A DNA stretch of 47,909 bases from a virus: the IMG/VR virus record IMGVR_UViG_3300028569_001805, positions 1 through 47,909 of that record; one strand, given 5' to 3'. The notes under the pieces are model-generated. The model had not been told where the DNA came from. It made no database searches and saw only the letters and a list, made by a program, of their open reading frames with translations. The stretch's first letter is position 1. The number at the start of each line of letters is the position of its first letter. This document shows, piece by piece, positions 8,862 through 17,420 of the stretch. Position numbers and translations under genes: made by a program.

Positions 8862-9152
8862 ATGCAAGAAGGCGTTGATTATAAGTTTGTTGAAAAACCA
8901 TCGTCTGAATTTTATTCCATCAAATTATTGACAGGAATTTGGAAGAACGTAATATATACATACGGCACTGTTTCAATAACAGAGGACGAGGATAAAAATT
9001 ATGCTAAATTGCAATTTCAATTTAAAATTGAGGAATGCCCGGATGAAATAAATGATGATGATTTAATGAAAAATGAATCATTTATGAATTACATTGGAGA
9101 TATTTTAGCCTCCATATTGGAACAGCAAGAATATAAAATTGGTAAAAGTTGA
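8862..9152 (+). CDS. Hypothetical protein between uvsX and helicase (96 aa)
   Basis: A 96-aa protein with a beta-rich centre (IWKNVIYTYGTVSI) and an acidic C-terminus (ECPDEINDDDLM). ATG 8862 follows the uvsX stop directly. No family recognised. Position suggests a recombination or replication accessory. Confidence 0.6.
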   Translation: MQEGVDYKFVEKPSSEFYSIKLLTGIWKNVIYTYGTVSITEDEDKNYAKLQFQFKIEECPDEINDDDLMKNESFMNYIGDILASILEQQEYKIGKS

Positions 9153-9161
9153 GAGTACCGC

Positions 9162-10499
9162 ATGGACAATAATCTTGAAGATATTATAATAAAAAATTTA
9201 GTTCAAAATGAAATTTTTTGCAGAAAAGCATTACCACACTTAAAAACAGAATATTTTGAAGGCCATTACAAATCAGTATATGGTCTTATTTTAAGTTTTA
9301 TAAGCAAATATAATAAGCTTCCAAATTCAAATGTTCTTGACATTGAATTCCAAAATAGCGATTATGTGCATCGTAATGATCGCAATGAAGTTGCAAAATG
9401 TATTTCGGAAATTAATATTCCGTGCGAAGTTGAATTGGAATGGTTAATTGATAGCACCGAAAAATGGTGTAAAGATCGTGCTGTTCATCTTGCCGTAATG
9501 GAAGCGATTACCATTATTGACGGTAAAAGTAAAACCAAAGGTGAAGGACTTATTCCTGAGATTTTGGCCAAAGCATTAAGCGTGACATTTGATACAAACG
9601 TAGGTCACGATTATATTGCCAATGCGGAACAACGGTATGATTTTTATCATAAAACCGAAGATAAAATACCATTTGATTTGGATATGTTGAATGTTATTAC
9701 GGGCGGAGGAATTCCAAGAAAAACATTGAGTATGTTAATGTCCGGAACTGGTGGTGGTAAAAGTTTAACCATGTGTCATTTGGCCGCGGCAAACTTGGCC
9801 GAAGGAAGAAATGTGTTGTACATTACGATGGAAATGTCGGAGGAAAAAATATCCGAACGGATTGACGCTAATCTTCTTGATGTAAGAATTGATCAGTTGA
9901 AAGATTTATCTCGGTCATCATTTTCTTCAAAAATCAAAAATGTTGGTGATCGTACAAAAGGAACTCTTATTGTAAAGGAATATCCTACCGCAGCCGCACA
10001 TGTTGGTCACTTTCGCGCGTTGCTGTTGGAATTAAAGATGAAAAAGAAATTTGTTCCAGATGTCATTTATATTGATTACATTAATATTTGTGCCAGCAGT
10101 CGAATGAAAGGATTGGGAGGTTCGATTAATTCTTACTCACTAGTAAAATCAATTGCAGAGGAAGTCCGCGGATTGGCTGTTGAATTTAATGTGGCTATTT
10201 GGAGTGCAACACAAGTAAATCGAGATGGATATTGTTTAGATCCTTCTACTATAGTTGAAACTGAATATGGTAACAAATTTTTAAATGAAATTACTGTTGG
10301 TGATAAAATAAAAAGTAATACCGGCTTTAATGATGTTATTACCGTTTTCCCTAAGACTAAAAAGAAAGCATATCGTATTACAACTTCATCAGGAAAGACA
10401 ATTATTTGCAGTGCTGATCACAAATTTCCTGTCGGCGGCGTTGATAAATCAATTAATTCTGGTTTAAAAAATGGAGATTCTTTAGTGACATTGAATTAA
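9162..10499 (+). CDS. 41: Replicative DNA helicase N-terminal part fused to split-intein N-half
   Basis: A 445-aa product. Residues 1-357 are the N-extein of a DnaB/T4 gp41-type helicase: Walker A SGTGGGKS at 194-201, Walker B VIYIDYIN near 301-308, and the TQVNRDGY strand ending at the splice junction. Residues 358-445 are an 88-aa split-intein N-half that starts with Cys358. Trans-splicing with the product of the next ORF would give a helicase of about 467 aa (T4 gp41 is 475), the hexameric 5'-3' motor of the replication fork. The stop TAA (10497-10499) is followed by one sense codon and then ATG of the C-half in the same frame. Confidence 0.95.
   Translation: MDNNLEDIIIKNLVQNEIFCRKALPHLKTEYFEGHYKSVYGLILSFISKYNKLPNSNVLDIEFQNSDYVHRNDRNEVAKCISEINIPCEVELEWLIDSTEKWCKDRAVHLAVMEAITIIDGKSKTKGEGLIPEILAKALSVTFDTNVGHDYIANAEQRYDFYHKTEDKIPFDLDMLNVITGGGIPRKTLSMLMSGTGGGKSLTMCHLAAANLAEGRNVLYITMEMSEEKISERIDANLLDVRIDQLKDLSRSSFSSKIKNVGDRTKGTLIVKEYPTAAAHVGHFRALLLELKMKKKFVPDVIYIDYINICASSRMKGLGGSINSYSLVKSIAEEVRGLAVEFNVAIWSATQVNRDGYCLDPSTIVETEYGNKFLNEITVGDKIKSNTGFNDVITVFPKTKKKAYRITTSSGKTIICSADHKFPVGGVDKSINSGLKNGDSLVTLN
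10233..10496 (+). other. Split intein, N-terminal half (gp41-1 type)
   Basis: 88 residues: block A CLDPSTIVET with catalytic Cys1, then EITVGDKIKSNTG, and block B TIICSADHKFP with the conserved His. Length (88) and motifs match the gp41-1 split intein described in metagenomic phage helicases. No homing-endonuclease domain is present. Confidence 0.93.
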
Positions 10500-10502
10500 A
10501 AT

Positions 10503-10613
10503 ATGGAAGAAATAATTACGCAAATTGAGGAATTGGATTATGATATTGAAATGATTGATATTGAAGTAAATGGGAATCATTTATTTTTTGCCAATAATAT
10601 TCTAACACACAAT
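10503..10613 (+). other. Split intein, C-terminal half (gp41-1 type)
   Basis: 37 residues: block F IDIEVNGNHLFFANN and block G ILTHN, ending with the catalytic Asn and followed by Ser+1. The length of 37 equals that of the gp41-1 C-intein. Confidence 0.93.
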
Positions 10614-10946
10614 TCTAATAGTGATATTGATATTACAAATGTTTCCGAATCTATGGGTATTTCACATACAGTGGATTTATTCCTTGTTTTGATCAGTAAT
10701 GAAGCACTTGAAAAATCAAATCAAATTATGGTAAAACAGTTGAAAAATCGCTACAATGATCTTTCAAAACATAAAAGATTTACTGTTGGTGTGGATCGAA
10801 GTAAAATGAGGTTATATGATTTGGCTGATCCAATGGCTAATATTACGGTTGACAGCGGATCTCAAAGTTCAGCAGCAGCTCCAAGTCAATTTATGGCTGG
10901 TAAGACTTCGGTAAGAGCTAATAATTTTGGTGGATTTAAAGTATGA
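10503..10946 (+). CDS. 41: Split-intein C-half fused to helicase C-terminal part
   Basis: A 147-aa product. Residues 1-37 are the intein C-half; from Ser38 onward are 110 aa of helicase C-extein, with the DnaB-type strand NSDIDITNVSESMG, a VDLFLVL strand and KQLKNRYND before the basic GVDRSKMRLY region. Ser38 is the expected +1 nucleophile. The ATG has no visible Shine-Dalgarno and is 3 bases after the upstream stop, so translation probably depends on re-initiation. Confidence 0.95.
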   Translation: MEEIITQIEELDYDIEMIDIEVNGNHLFFANNILTHNSNSDIDITNVSESMGISHTVDLFLVLISNEALEKSNQIMVKQLKNRYNDLSKHKRFTVGVDRSKMRLYDLADPMANITVDSGSQSSAAAPSQFMAGKTSVRANNFGGFKV

Positions 10947-10951
10947 GTATG

Positions 10952-10959
10952 TATAAATA
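10952..10959 (+). promoter_or_regulatory. T4-type late promoter TATAAATA
   Basis: Exact box 12 bases before ATG 10972, start of the late block of putative capsid-targeted proteins. Confidence 0.75.
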
Positions 10960-10971
10960 CATCAATACCTT

Positions 10972-12495
10972 ATGAAACACAAATTCAAATTTAAAGAATA
11001 TCTTACCGAACGAATCACATCTGAAACGGCATTAAAGGTCGCAGATACAATTTCTCAATACATTGCCAAAAAAACTGGTAAAACATTTTTCAAGCTTCCA
11101 GGAATTGAAGAATATAAAAACTCGGGAGATTCTGGTTTTGGTTTAAGAATGTTTTCAAGTAAAGGTAATCAATCTATTCGATTTAACTATAAGAGTGCGG
11201 GAAGTATCGGTTTGGTAAACCTTGCATCAGTGCATTATTGGAACGGTGAAGATCCATCTCCATTCTTCGTTGAATTTGATTCACGTGTTTCGGTTATCAA
11301 GGTTCTTCCTGTGATTGTTGATATGATTAACAATAAAGGCATTAAATTGGGAACTACAATGTCTCCACCTGATGATGTTCCATTAAATGAGAATGAAACA
11401 ATGGATTCAAGCACAATGTTTGACGGCATTGTTTCTATTATTGCGGATAATGCACCTAAAGGCACCTTAACACAAAGCAAAATTTATTCGTACAATAAAA
11501 TCGCAGGTGTAAAAGTGTTTGATGAAATAAGAAAAGAATTTCCCGATCTGCTGTTTAAAGTTGGAAACAAATATGAGTGGAAAGGAACAACCCGCGACAT
11601 TGAAAGCATTATAAAAGATAAAAGCAAAATTTTATCACAACTTGGTGTTGTAGGTATCAAGGTAAGTAAAGGAAGTTCAAACGAAAGTTACGGATCAAAT
11701 AAGAATCTTGATAACCTTTCCAAAAATATCGAAAAATTGTCATTTGAAAAACAATTGGAAGATTTGGAAAATTTAATCCGCATGACAATTAGCGGTTCAT
11801 CTAATGCATTGTTTATTAGCGGTTCGGGCGGTGTTGGTAAAACATTTACAACCGAAAAGATTTTAAAGAGTGCCGGACTGCGCGACGGTTCAGGTTATTT
11901 CAAAAACACAGGTACATCCAGTGCAGCCGGCTTATACAGTTTATTATTCCGTTATAAAGATAAAATCGTTCTATTTGATGACAGTGACAGCACACTTGGT
12001 GATCAAGAATCGCGCAATATTATAAAAGCCGCTACGAATACAAATAAAGTTCGTAAATTGGTTTGGAACAAAATGGGTAAAAATGTCGTTGACCCTGATG
12101 ACATGACCGATGAGGAAATTCTTGATGACGGTTTAATTCCTCGCTACTTTGAATTTACAGGAAGAATTATTTTCATTTCCAACTTATCACTTGACAAACT
12201 TGATCCGGACGGTGCTCTTCGTACGCGTGCATTTATTGTTAACATTGATCCTACCGAAGATGAAATTTACGACTTTATGGAAAAGATTGTCGGAACTATG
12301 GAATTGGAAGACGGATTAACACTGAGTCTTGACTCACGCAAAGAAGTTATTAAACTGTTGCGTGCAGGTAAATCACAACAAAAACCAAACTTGCGAAAAC
12401 TATCTCGAGGTTTAAATATGAAAGCGGGAGCCGAAGTTGCTGGTGTTAATATTTCCGAAGCAGATTTGGTGCGTATGATCGAAATGTACGCATGA
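10972..12495 (+). CDS. AAA-type ATPase with N-terminal capsid-targeting-like peptide
   Basis: A 507-aa protein. It starts MKHKFKFKEYLTE, resembling the T4 capsid-targeting peptide that the prohead protease cuts after (L/I)-x-E. Residues about 250-430 hold a P-loop ATPase: SGSGGVGKTFT (Walker A), IVLFDDSDS (Walker B), RIIFISNL (sensor 1), and ALRTRAF as arginine finger. The N-terminal half is not recognised. In T4-like phages such ATPases are often hypothetical virion or late proteins. Late promoter plus CTS-like start suggest packaging into the head; the substrate is unknown. Confidence 0.8.
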   Translation: MKHKFKFKEYLTERITSETALKVADTISQYIAKKTGKTFFKLPGIEEYKNSGDSGFGLRMFSSKGNQSIRFNYKSAGSIGLVNLASVHYWNGEDPSPFFVEFDSRVSVIKVLPVIVDMINNKGIKLGTTMSPPDDVPLNENETMDSSTMFDGIVSIIADNAPKGTLTQSKIYSYNKIAGVKVFDEIRKEFPDLLFKVGNKYEWKGTTRDIESIIKDKSKILSQLGVVGIKVSKGSSNESYGSNKNLDNLSKNIEKLSFEKQLEDLENLIRMTISGSSNALFISGSGGVGKTFTTEKILKSAGLRDGSGYFKNTGTSSAAGLYSLLFRYKDKIVLFDDSDSTLGDQESRNIIKAATNTNKVRKLVWNKMGKNVVDPDDMTDEEILDDGLIPRYFEFTGRIIFISNLSLDKLDPDGALRTRAFIVNIDPTEDEIYDFMEKIVGTMELEDGLTLSLDSRKEVIKLLRAGKSQQKPNLRKLSRGLNMKAGAEVAGVNISEADLVRMIEMYA

Positions 12496-12517
12496 CAACA
12501 TTTAACACTCCTTTGTT

Positions 12518-12961
12518 TTGCCTGAAGTAAAAATATATGGATGTTCTGATAAGCACTTAAAACAGTTGCTTCTTAGAGCATCGCATTTTTTTATTAAATC
12601 TTTGATGCCACGAAAAAGAAAATTAAAGGTGGCGGTCTTTATAAAGGAAAACTTATTGGCACAGGAAGGAGCGTATGCATCATGTTATCAAATGGACTTA
12701 TATAATGCAGGTTGCGATTATACCATTTGTATAGATTGTTCTCAATCTGAATCAACAATGCTGTGTTCTCTCGCTCACGAAATGGTGCACGTCAAACAAT
12801 TTGTCCGTAAAGAACTTACCATACTAAATGGTAACTATTGCGCAAAATGGAAAGGTGTAAACTTTTCGGAAGATTCGGATTATGAAGAAATGCCTTGGGA
12901 ACTTGAGGCCGATAAGTATGAATTGGAACTAAGCAAAAAGTTTTTTAAAAGCAATAAATAG
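12518..12961 (+). CDS. Putative zinc metallopeptidase (HExxH)
   Basis: A 147-aa protein with LAHEMVHVKQF, the HExxH zinc site, and a downstream PWELEADKYE that could supply the third ligand, as in SprT/ImmA-like minimal gluzincins. No ATG is available: the frame is open only from 12506, so TTG 12518 (MPEVKIYGC) is used. An ATG at 12492 that overlaps the previous stop is in another frame and stops after 12 codons, so an undetected indel is possible. Located among late genes. Confidence 0.75.
   Translation: MPEVKIYGCSDKHLKQLLLRASHFFIKSLMPRKRKLKVAVFIKENLLAQEGAYASCYQMDLYNAGCDYTICIDCSQSESTMLCSLAHEMVHVKQFVRKELTILNGNYCAKWKGVNFSEDSDYEEMPWELEADKYELELSKKFFKSNK
12953..12960 (+). promoter_or_regulatory. 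Late-promoter-like AATAAATA
   Basis: NATAAATA variant, 6 bases before ATG 12967 and overlapping the stop of the metallopeptidase gene. Confidence 0.45.
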
Positions 12962-12966
12962 TAATA

Positions 12967-14286
12967 ATGAAATCATTTAAACAACATTTTTTAACAGAAG
13001 CCAATAATTTGGCACCAGGGGAATTGTACAAATATCAAGTGCGTGTTGATAAGTTTATTGAAAAACTTAAGAAAAAATCTCCTTTCGTACTTACTACTGG
13101 TGAAACGGTTGTACTAAAATACGATAAAGCTGTGGCCGATGCCATTTTAAATAAAGTCGATCCTACAAAAATTGTTTTAAAAAGCGAGGATGGCACTGCA
13201 TCATATACACTTGGTAAATTTGCAAAAACTGCTGAATTTGGCGGCGCAGAAAAGGCTGCAGGCGCGGGAAGTGAAATTACAACACTAAGTGAAAGTGCGC
13301 AATGTGTATATGCTCAAGCATTATGGAACGGCACCGCGGATTATAATGATGACGACTTAAAGGAAGCATATGCCAGTGTTAAGGTTAATGAATCATTGGA
13401 AAATATTCTTAATCTTTCCGACAGCTGGAAAAAATCTTGTATTATTGGTGCTGAATTACTATATAAAAGATTTGGTAAGAAAAATTATACATTTCATAGA
13501 GGTTCCTCATGGGTAAAAAATCTTGAAAAAGTTTTCATGAAACTAAATAAGGTTGATAAACTTTTCAGTAACCTTAATAAATGGAGTCCAGCGGATATTT
13601 ACATGCTTTCACCAGTAGGAGCTCAAATCAAATTTGATCATACCATTGATGACATTGTTGAATTAAATAGAATATTGTATGAAGCACTGGCCAGTGGAGA
13701 CATTATTGGCGTTTCATTGAAAAAAATGAAAAAAGGTGGCAAAATTGATTATTACAATTATGATGAAGAAAAGAAAGTAATTGAATTTGATAAATTTACC
13801 ACTGGCTCCGAAGGATTCTTTTCCTCGAAGGATATCTATATTTACTTTACTGTTAATGGTAAAGTTCAATTTAGAACATTTAATGAACCTTCTTGGCAAG
13901 GTGAAATTAAAGGCAAAATTGCCAACGGAGGAAAACTTGGTTATGGTCCAATTCAAGGTGTCCTAAGACGTTTGGGTCTTAAACAGCTTACCGATGTTAA
14001 AGTTTTAAAATCGGCAATTGAAAAAATGGATCCTATTATGCTGAAGAAATTTTATGAAAATTACAGCAGATACTCAACTGACGGTAAAAAATTATCATAT
14101 GATGAATTTAAAGATCAAGTTGATGCAAATGGAAAATCATGGTTATTCAGCAAATATATTGGCTTGGAACTTATTGATATTATTACCGATTCTAATGAAC
14201 AAGATGATTTTATTACCAGCAGCATTCAATACGCCAGCAGCCAATCTGAATTAAGCGCACCGTTTATCAAATTACATGACGAATAA
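12967..14286 (+). CDS. Putative capsid-targeted protein with nuclease-like motif
   Basis: A 439-aa protein beginning MKSFKQHFLTEANN, a strong match to a T4-type capsid-targeting peptide with a cut site after LTE. The centre has NKWSPADIYML followed about 40 residues later by DIIGVSLKK, an arrangement reminiscent of a PD-(D/E)XK active site (D...SxK). Nuclease function is only a hint. The rest is not recognised. It begins 5 bases after the metallopeptidase stop, and the next gene follows 11 bases after its end with the same kind of N-terminus. Confidence 0.65.
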   Translation: MKSFKQHFLTEANNLAPGELYKYQVRVDKFIEKLKKKSPFVLTTGETVVLKYDKAVADAILNKVDPTKIVLKSEDGTASYTLGKFAKTAEFGGAEKAAGAGSEITTLSESAQCVYAQALWNGTADYNDDDLKEAYASVKVNESLENILNLSDSWKKSCIIGAELLYKRFGKKNYTFHRGSSWVKNLEKVFMKLNKVDKLFSNLNKWSPADIYMLSPVGAQIKFDHTIDDIVELNRILYEALASGDIIGVSLKKMKKGGKIDYYNYDEEKKVIEFDKFTTGSEGFFSSKDIYIYFTVNGKVQFRTFNEPSWQGEIKGKIANGGKLGYGPIQGVLRRLGLKQLTDVKVLKSAIEKMDPIMLKKFYENYSRYSTDGKKLSYDEFKDQVDANGKSWLFSKYIGLELIDIITDSNEQDDFITSSIQYASSQSELSAPFIKLHDE

Positions 14287-14297
14287 GATTAAAACAA

Positions 14298-15539
14298 ATG
14301 ATTACATTTAAACAACATTACATAACAGAAGCCTCCGCCGAAGGTAAAAATCTTCATATGACACACATCGAGGACCAGATTCTTTATGGTGGTGTTGCAG
14401 GCGCACGTGAAGCAATTACCGCATTACGCAGCATGCGTGATATGTTGGCAGGTCACAGCGAACAATCATATGATGTTGCGGCTAAATTTGATGGTGCTCC
14501 GGCAATATTTGTCGGCACCGATCCATCTGATGGCAAATTCTTCGTTGCCAAAAAAGGAATCTTTAATAAAAACCCAAAGGTATATAAAACCGAAGCTGAT
14601 GTTCGTGCTGATACGTCTGGTGACCTTGCCGATAAACTTTCCATTGCATTAAAATACTTTCCTAAACTTGGTATACAAGGTGTTCTTCAAGGCGACCTGG
14701 CATATACATCTCAAGATTTAAAAATTGAAGAATATGATGGTAAGGAATATCTTACATTTCAACCAAATACAATTGTTTATGCCATTCCAAAAGATAGTGC
14801 TTTGGCCAAAACAATAAAAGCAAGCAAAATTGGAGTATTTTTCCATACACAATACACTGGCGATACTTTTGAATCTATGAAAGCATCATACGGCTTCAAT
14901 TCAAATGTTCTTAATAAAACACCTGATGTTTGGTTTACTGATACTTACATTCGAGATCTTTCAGGAAAGGCAACATTAACAGCCAAGGAAACAAAAGAAT
15001 TAACGGACATTCTTTCCGAAGCAGGTAAAATTTTCCAAAGCATAAGCGGTTCCACATTAAAAGAAATTGAAGACAATCAAACACTTGCTCAAACATTGGA
15101 AACATTTAATAATACACTTGTACGTAAAGGACAAAGTATTAAGGATACAACACAGCATGTAAAAGATTTGTTGGTTTGGATCAACGCCAAAGCTCAAAAG
15201 GATATTGATTCCAAAAAGAGTGAAGCAGGAAAAACAAGCGCAACAGCAAAACGTGACGAATTTTTAAAATTCTTTTCTGAAGAAAATAAGAAAAATTTAG
15301 CTCTCATTTACGATTTACAAAATGCTATTGTACGGGCAAAACTTATTATCATTAAAAAATTGGAAGATCTTAAAAAGATGGAAACATTTGTAAGAACGTC
15401 CGATGTCTTGAAAGTTACAGGTCAAGAAGGATTTGCAATCAATGATAAGATTAAACAAAACGTTGTAAAACTTGTTGACCGTATGAGTTTTTCTCGTAAC
15501 AATTTTGATCCTTCTATTATTAAAGGGTGGGAAAGATGA
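14298..15539 (+). CDS. Ligase-fold nucleotidyltransferase-like protein (DUF6267-type), capsid-targeting start
   Basis: A 413-aa protein that starts MITFKQHYITEASAEG (CTS-like, cut after ITE). Residues about 65-75 read AAKFDGAPAIF, a KxDG-like nucleotidyltransferase motif I, followed by FVAKKGIF and VLQGDLAY, which fit motifs IIIa/III of the ligase/capping-enzyme superfamily. The second half is a long helical region. It resembles proteins annotated DUF6267 in cyanophage-type myoviruses (from memory). Possible role: nucleic-acid end joining or an unknown NMP transfer by a protein delivered in the virion. Confidence 0.65.
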   Translation: MITFKQHYITEASAEGKNLHMTHIEDQILYGGVAGAREAITALRSMRDMLAGHSEQSYDVAAKFDGAPAIFVGTDPSDGKFFVAKKGIFNKNPKVYKTEADVRADTSGDLADKLSIALKYFPKLGIQGVLQGDLAYTSQDLKIEEYDGKEYLTFQPNTIVYAIPKDSALAKTIKASKIGVFFHTQYTGDTFESMKASYGFNSNVLNKTPDVWFTDTYIRDLSGKATLTAKETKELTDILSEAGKIFQSISGSTLKEIEDNQTLAQTLETFNNTLVRKGQSIKDTTQHVKDLLVWINAKAQKDIDSKKSEAGKTSATAKRDEFLKFFSEENKKNLALIYDLQNAIVRAKLIIIKKLEDLKKMETFVRTSDVLKVTGQEGFAINDKIKQNVVKLVDRMSFSRNNFDPSIIKGWER

Positions 15540-16216
15540 ATTATTTAAACATACAAAATGATCCATTGGTGAGTATAGCTCGCACCATACTCGAAGCGCC
15601 AAAGTATAAATTTGGTGATATGGTGCAAGCATCTGGCATTGATACGGCTGATCTGCATTATGAAGTTGAAAAGATTGACCATCGTGATGGTAACTTTGGG
15701 CAATATCTTGATCCTACCGAAGGAGCCGGAGGCGGCAAAGATGATCTACTCGTTGATAAAAAATGGGAAAAATTTTATAAAGCAAACGGTTTGCGTTCCT
15801 CAGTATTTGGTTATATGATTGACATATTCATCCCTAAGAGTAAAACATTATTTGGTTTTGCAAAACGTATGGTTGAATTTCCATCTCATCAAAACAGTTC
15901 GGAAAAATATGATTTGATTGATGCTGTTAAAGAAAAATATACACATGTAGGAGTTGTTCGAACGAGTGAACGATACCGTCTGATTGTTGATGAGGTTGCA
16001 TATGATGTATTGCCAGCTGAAGTAATTGGCAATACATCACATGATTATAGTTTTCATGCGGGTGAAGGAGTCATTGCCAGTTTTCTAATGTCTATCGGTA
16101 ACAGCGAGTCCGAGGTGAAAAACAAACTTAAAAGTGCTTTAGGTAAAATTAAAGCAGAATACATTGGCAGCACAACAGAACTCAAGTATGCACAAAAACG
16201 TGCGGTAGGTCGTTAA
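15536..16216 (+). CDS. Hypothetical late protein (226 aa)
   Basis: A 226-aa protein translationally coupled to the previous gene (ATGA). The N-terminus contains ARTILEAPKYKFGD, with an L-x-E site that could be cut by a prohead protease, though it sits 20 residues in. A beta-rich middle (YRLIVDEVAYDVLPAEV) follows. No family recognised. Confidence 0.6.
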   Translation: MNYLNIQNDPLVSIARTILEAPKYKFGDMVQASGIDTADLHYEVEKIDHRDGNFGQYLDPTEGAGGGKDDLLVDKKWEKFYKANGLRSSVFGYMIDIFIPKSKTLFGFAKRMVEFPSHQNSSEKYDLIDAVKEKYTHVGVVRTSERYRLIVDEVAYDVLPAEVIGNTSHDYSFHAGEGVIASFLMSIGNSESEVKNKLKSALGKIKAEYIGSTTELKYAQKRAVGR

Positions 16217-16226
16217 TGCGAATTAT

Positions 16227-16234
16227 TATAAATA
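16227..16234 (+). promoter_or_regulatory. T4-type late promoter TATAAATA
   Basis: Exact box 5 bases before ATG 16240, which argues that translation starts at 16240 rather than at ATG 16216. Confidence 0.65.
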
Positions 16235-16239
16235 GAACT

Positions 16240-16584
16240 ATGAAGTCCGAACCTTTGCGTCTAAGAGATATTATACCTGTTGATTATACAGATGGTGACA
16301 CACCTGAAGATAATGTTGGTTTGATTCCATATCAATATCACAAACGCCATCGTTCGTATGTTGAAGATGAGGACATGGACATTGAAGAACCGGAAACTCC
16401 TTCAGGCCGCGAAGTTGCAATGGCCCGCAGTGCCGCAAGAGCAGTAATTCGTTTGGAAGTGCTGGACGGTAGTTCAAAAGATGATTTGCCACTTGCTCGC
16501 CGTCTTGAAATTGAGCGAATTGTCGCAAAAAGAAAAGACGAAGTTGATACCGTTGCACAAACCATTTTAAGTCAAAACGCATGA
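16240..16584 (+). CDS. Hypothetical late protein (114 aa)
   Basis: A 114-aa protein with an acidic centre (EDEDMDIEEPETPSG) and a helical C-terminus (ARRLEIERIVAKRKDEV). An upstream in-frame ATG at 16216 would put the late promoter inside the coding region, so 16240 is preferred. It overlaps the next ATG by four bases. No family recognised. Confidence 0.6.
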   Translation: MKSEPLRLRDIIPVDYTDGDTPEDNVGLIPYQYHKRHRSYVEDEDMDIEEPETPSGREVAMARSAARAVIRLEVLDGSSKDDLPLARRLEIERIVAKRKDEVDTVAQTILSQNA

Positions 16585-17420
16585 AAACATTTAGAAAATT
16601 TACTGAAGATCGAATGAATGAAATTATCATTTCATTTGGTCGCTTTAATCCACCGACCCGAGGGCACCAGGAAAATATTGAATCAATTGCCGCAATGGCC
16701 AAAGGCAAAACATTCAAAATATATGCTTCTCAAAGCGAAGATCCTAAGAAAAATCCTTTAGGTTATGAGGAGAAAATTAAATTTATGCGCAAAATGTTTC
16801 CGTCATACGGCCGTAATATTATACTTGACCACAATGTAAAAAACATATTTGATGTTGCAACAAGCGCATATGATGAAGGATACACACGTTTTACGGTTGC
16901 CGTTGGAAGCGATCGAGTTAACGAATTTAAGTCTTTATTACAAAAATATGATGGTGTCAAAGGCGCGCATGGATATTACAAATTTCCTGATGGCGTAAAT
17001 GTTGTATCAACTGGAACAAGAGATCCTGATATTGATGACCGAACAGGTGAAGCAACTTTTGCCGTAAGTGCATCAAAAATGAGAAGTGCAGCCGCTGACA
17101 ACGATTTACAAACATTTTCCAAAGGTGTTCCAAAAACATTTGGCGATGTTAAAGAACTATTTAACGCCGTGCGTAAAGGCATGGGTCTTGAAGAAAGTTA
17201 CAACTTTCGCACGCATGTACAATTTGATACATTAAGCGAAGTAAGAGAACATTATATTAACGGATCAATTTTTAATGTTGGAGACATTGTGCATTCCAAC
17301 AAAACAGGCTCCGATAAATTATCCATTTTGGAAAGAGGTGCAAACCACGTGCTTTGCAAAAATTTAAACACACTAAAAGAAAACAAATTTTTTATTAAGG
17401 ATTTGATAAATATACAATAA
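16581..17420 (+). CDS. Cytidylyltransferase-like nucleotidyltransferase
   Basis: A 279-aa protein. FGRFNPPTRGHQ (residues 19-30) is the (T/H)xGH signature of the nucleotidylyltransferase superfamily that includes NMNAT and PPAT, and VSASKMR near 165 matches the second motif (SxTxxR-like). A C-terminal 70 residues form an extra small domain (FNVGDIVHSNKTGSDKLSI). The start MKTFRKFTED resembles the CTS-like starts of neighbours but lacks a clean (L/I)-x-E site. Likely reaction: nucleotide-dinucleotide (e.g. NAD) metabolism; exact substrate unknown. Confidence 0.8.
   Translation: MKTFRKFTEDRMNEIIISFGRFNPPTRGHQENIESIAAMAKGKTFKIYASQSEDPKKNPLGYEEKIKFMRKMFPSYGRNIILDHNVKNIFDVATSAYDEGYTRFTVAVGSDRVNEFKSLLQKYDGVKGAHGYYKFPDGVNVVSTGTRDPDIDDRTGEATFAVSASKMRSAAADNDLQTFSKGVPKTFGDVKELFNAVRKGMGLEESYNFRTHVQFDTLSEVREHYINGSIFNVGDIVHSNKTGSDKLSILERGANHVLCKNLNTLKENKFFIKDLINIQ
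17405..17412 (+). promoter_or_regulatory. Late-promoter-like GATAAATA
   Basis: NATAAATA variant inside the end of the preceding gene, 7 bases before ATG 17420. Confidence 0.4.
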
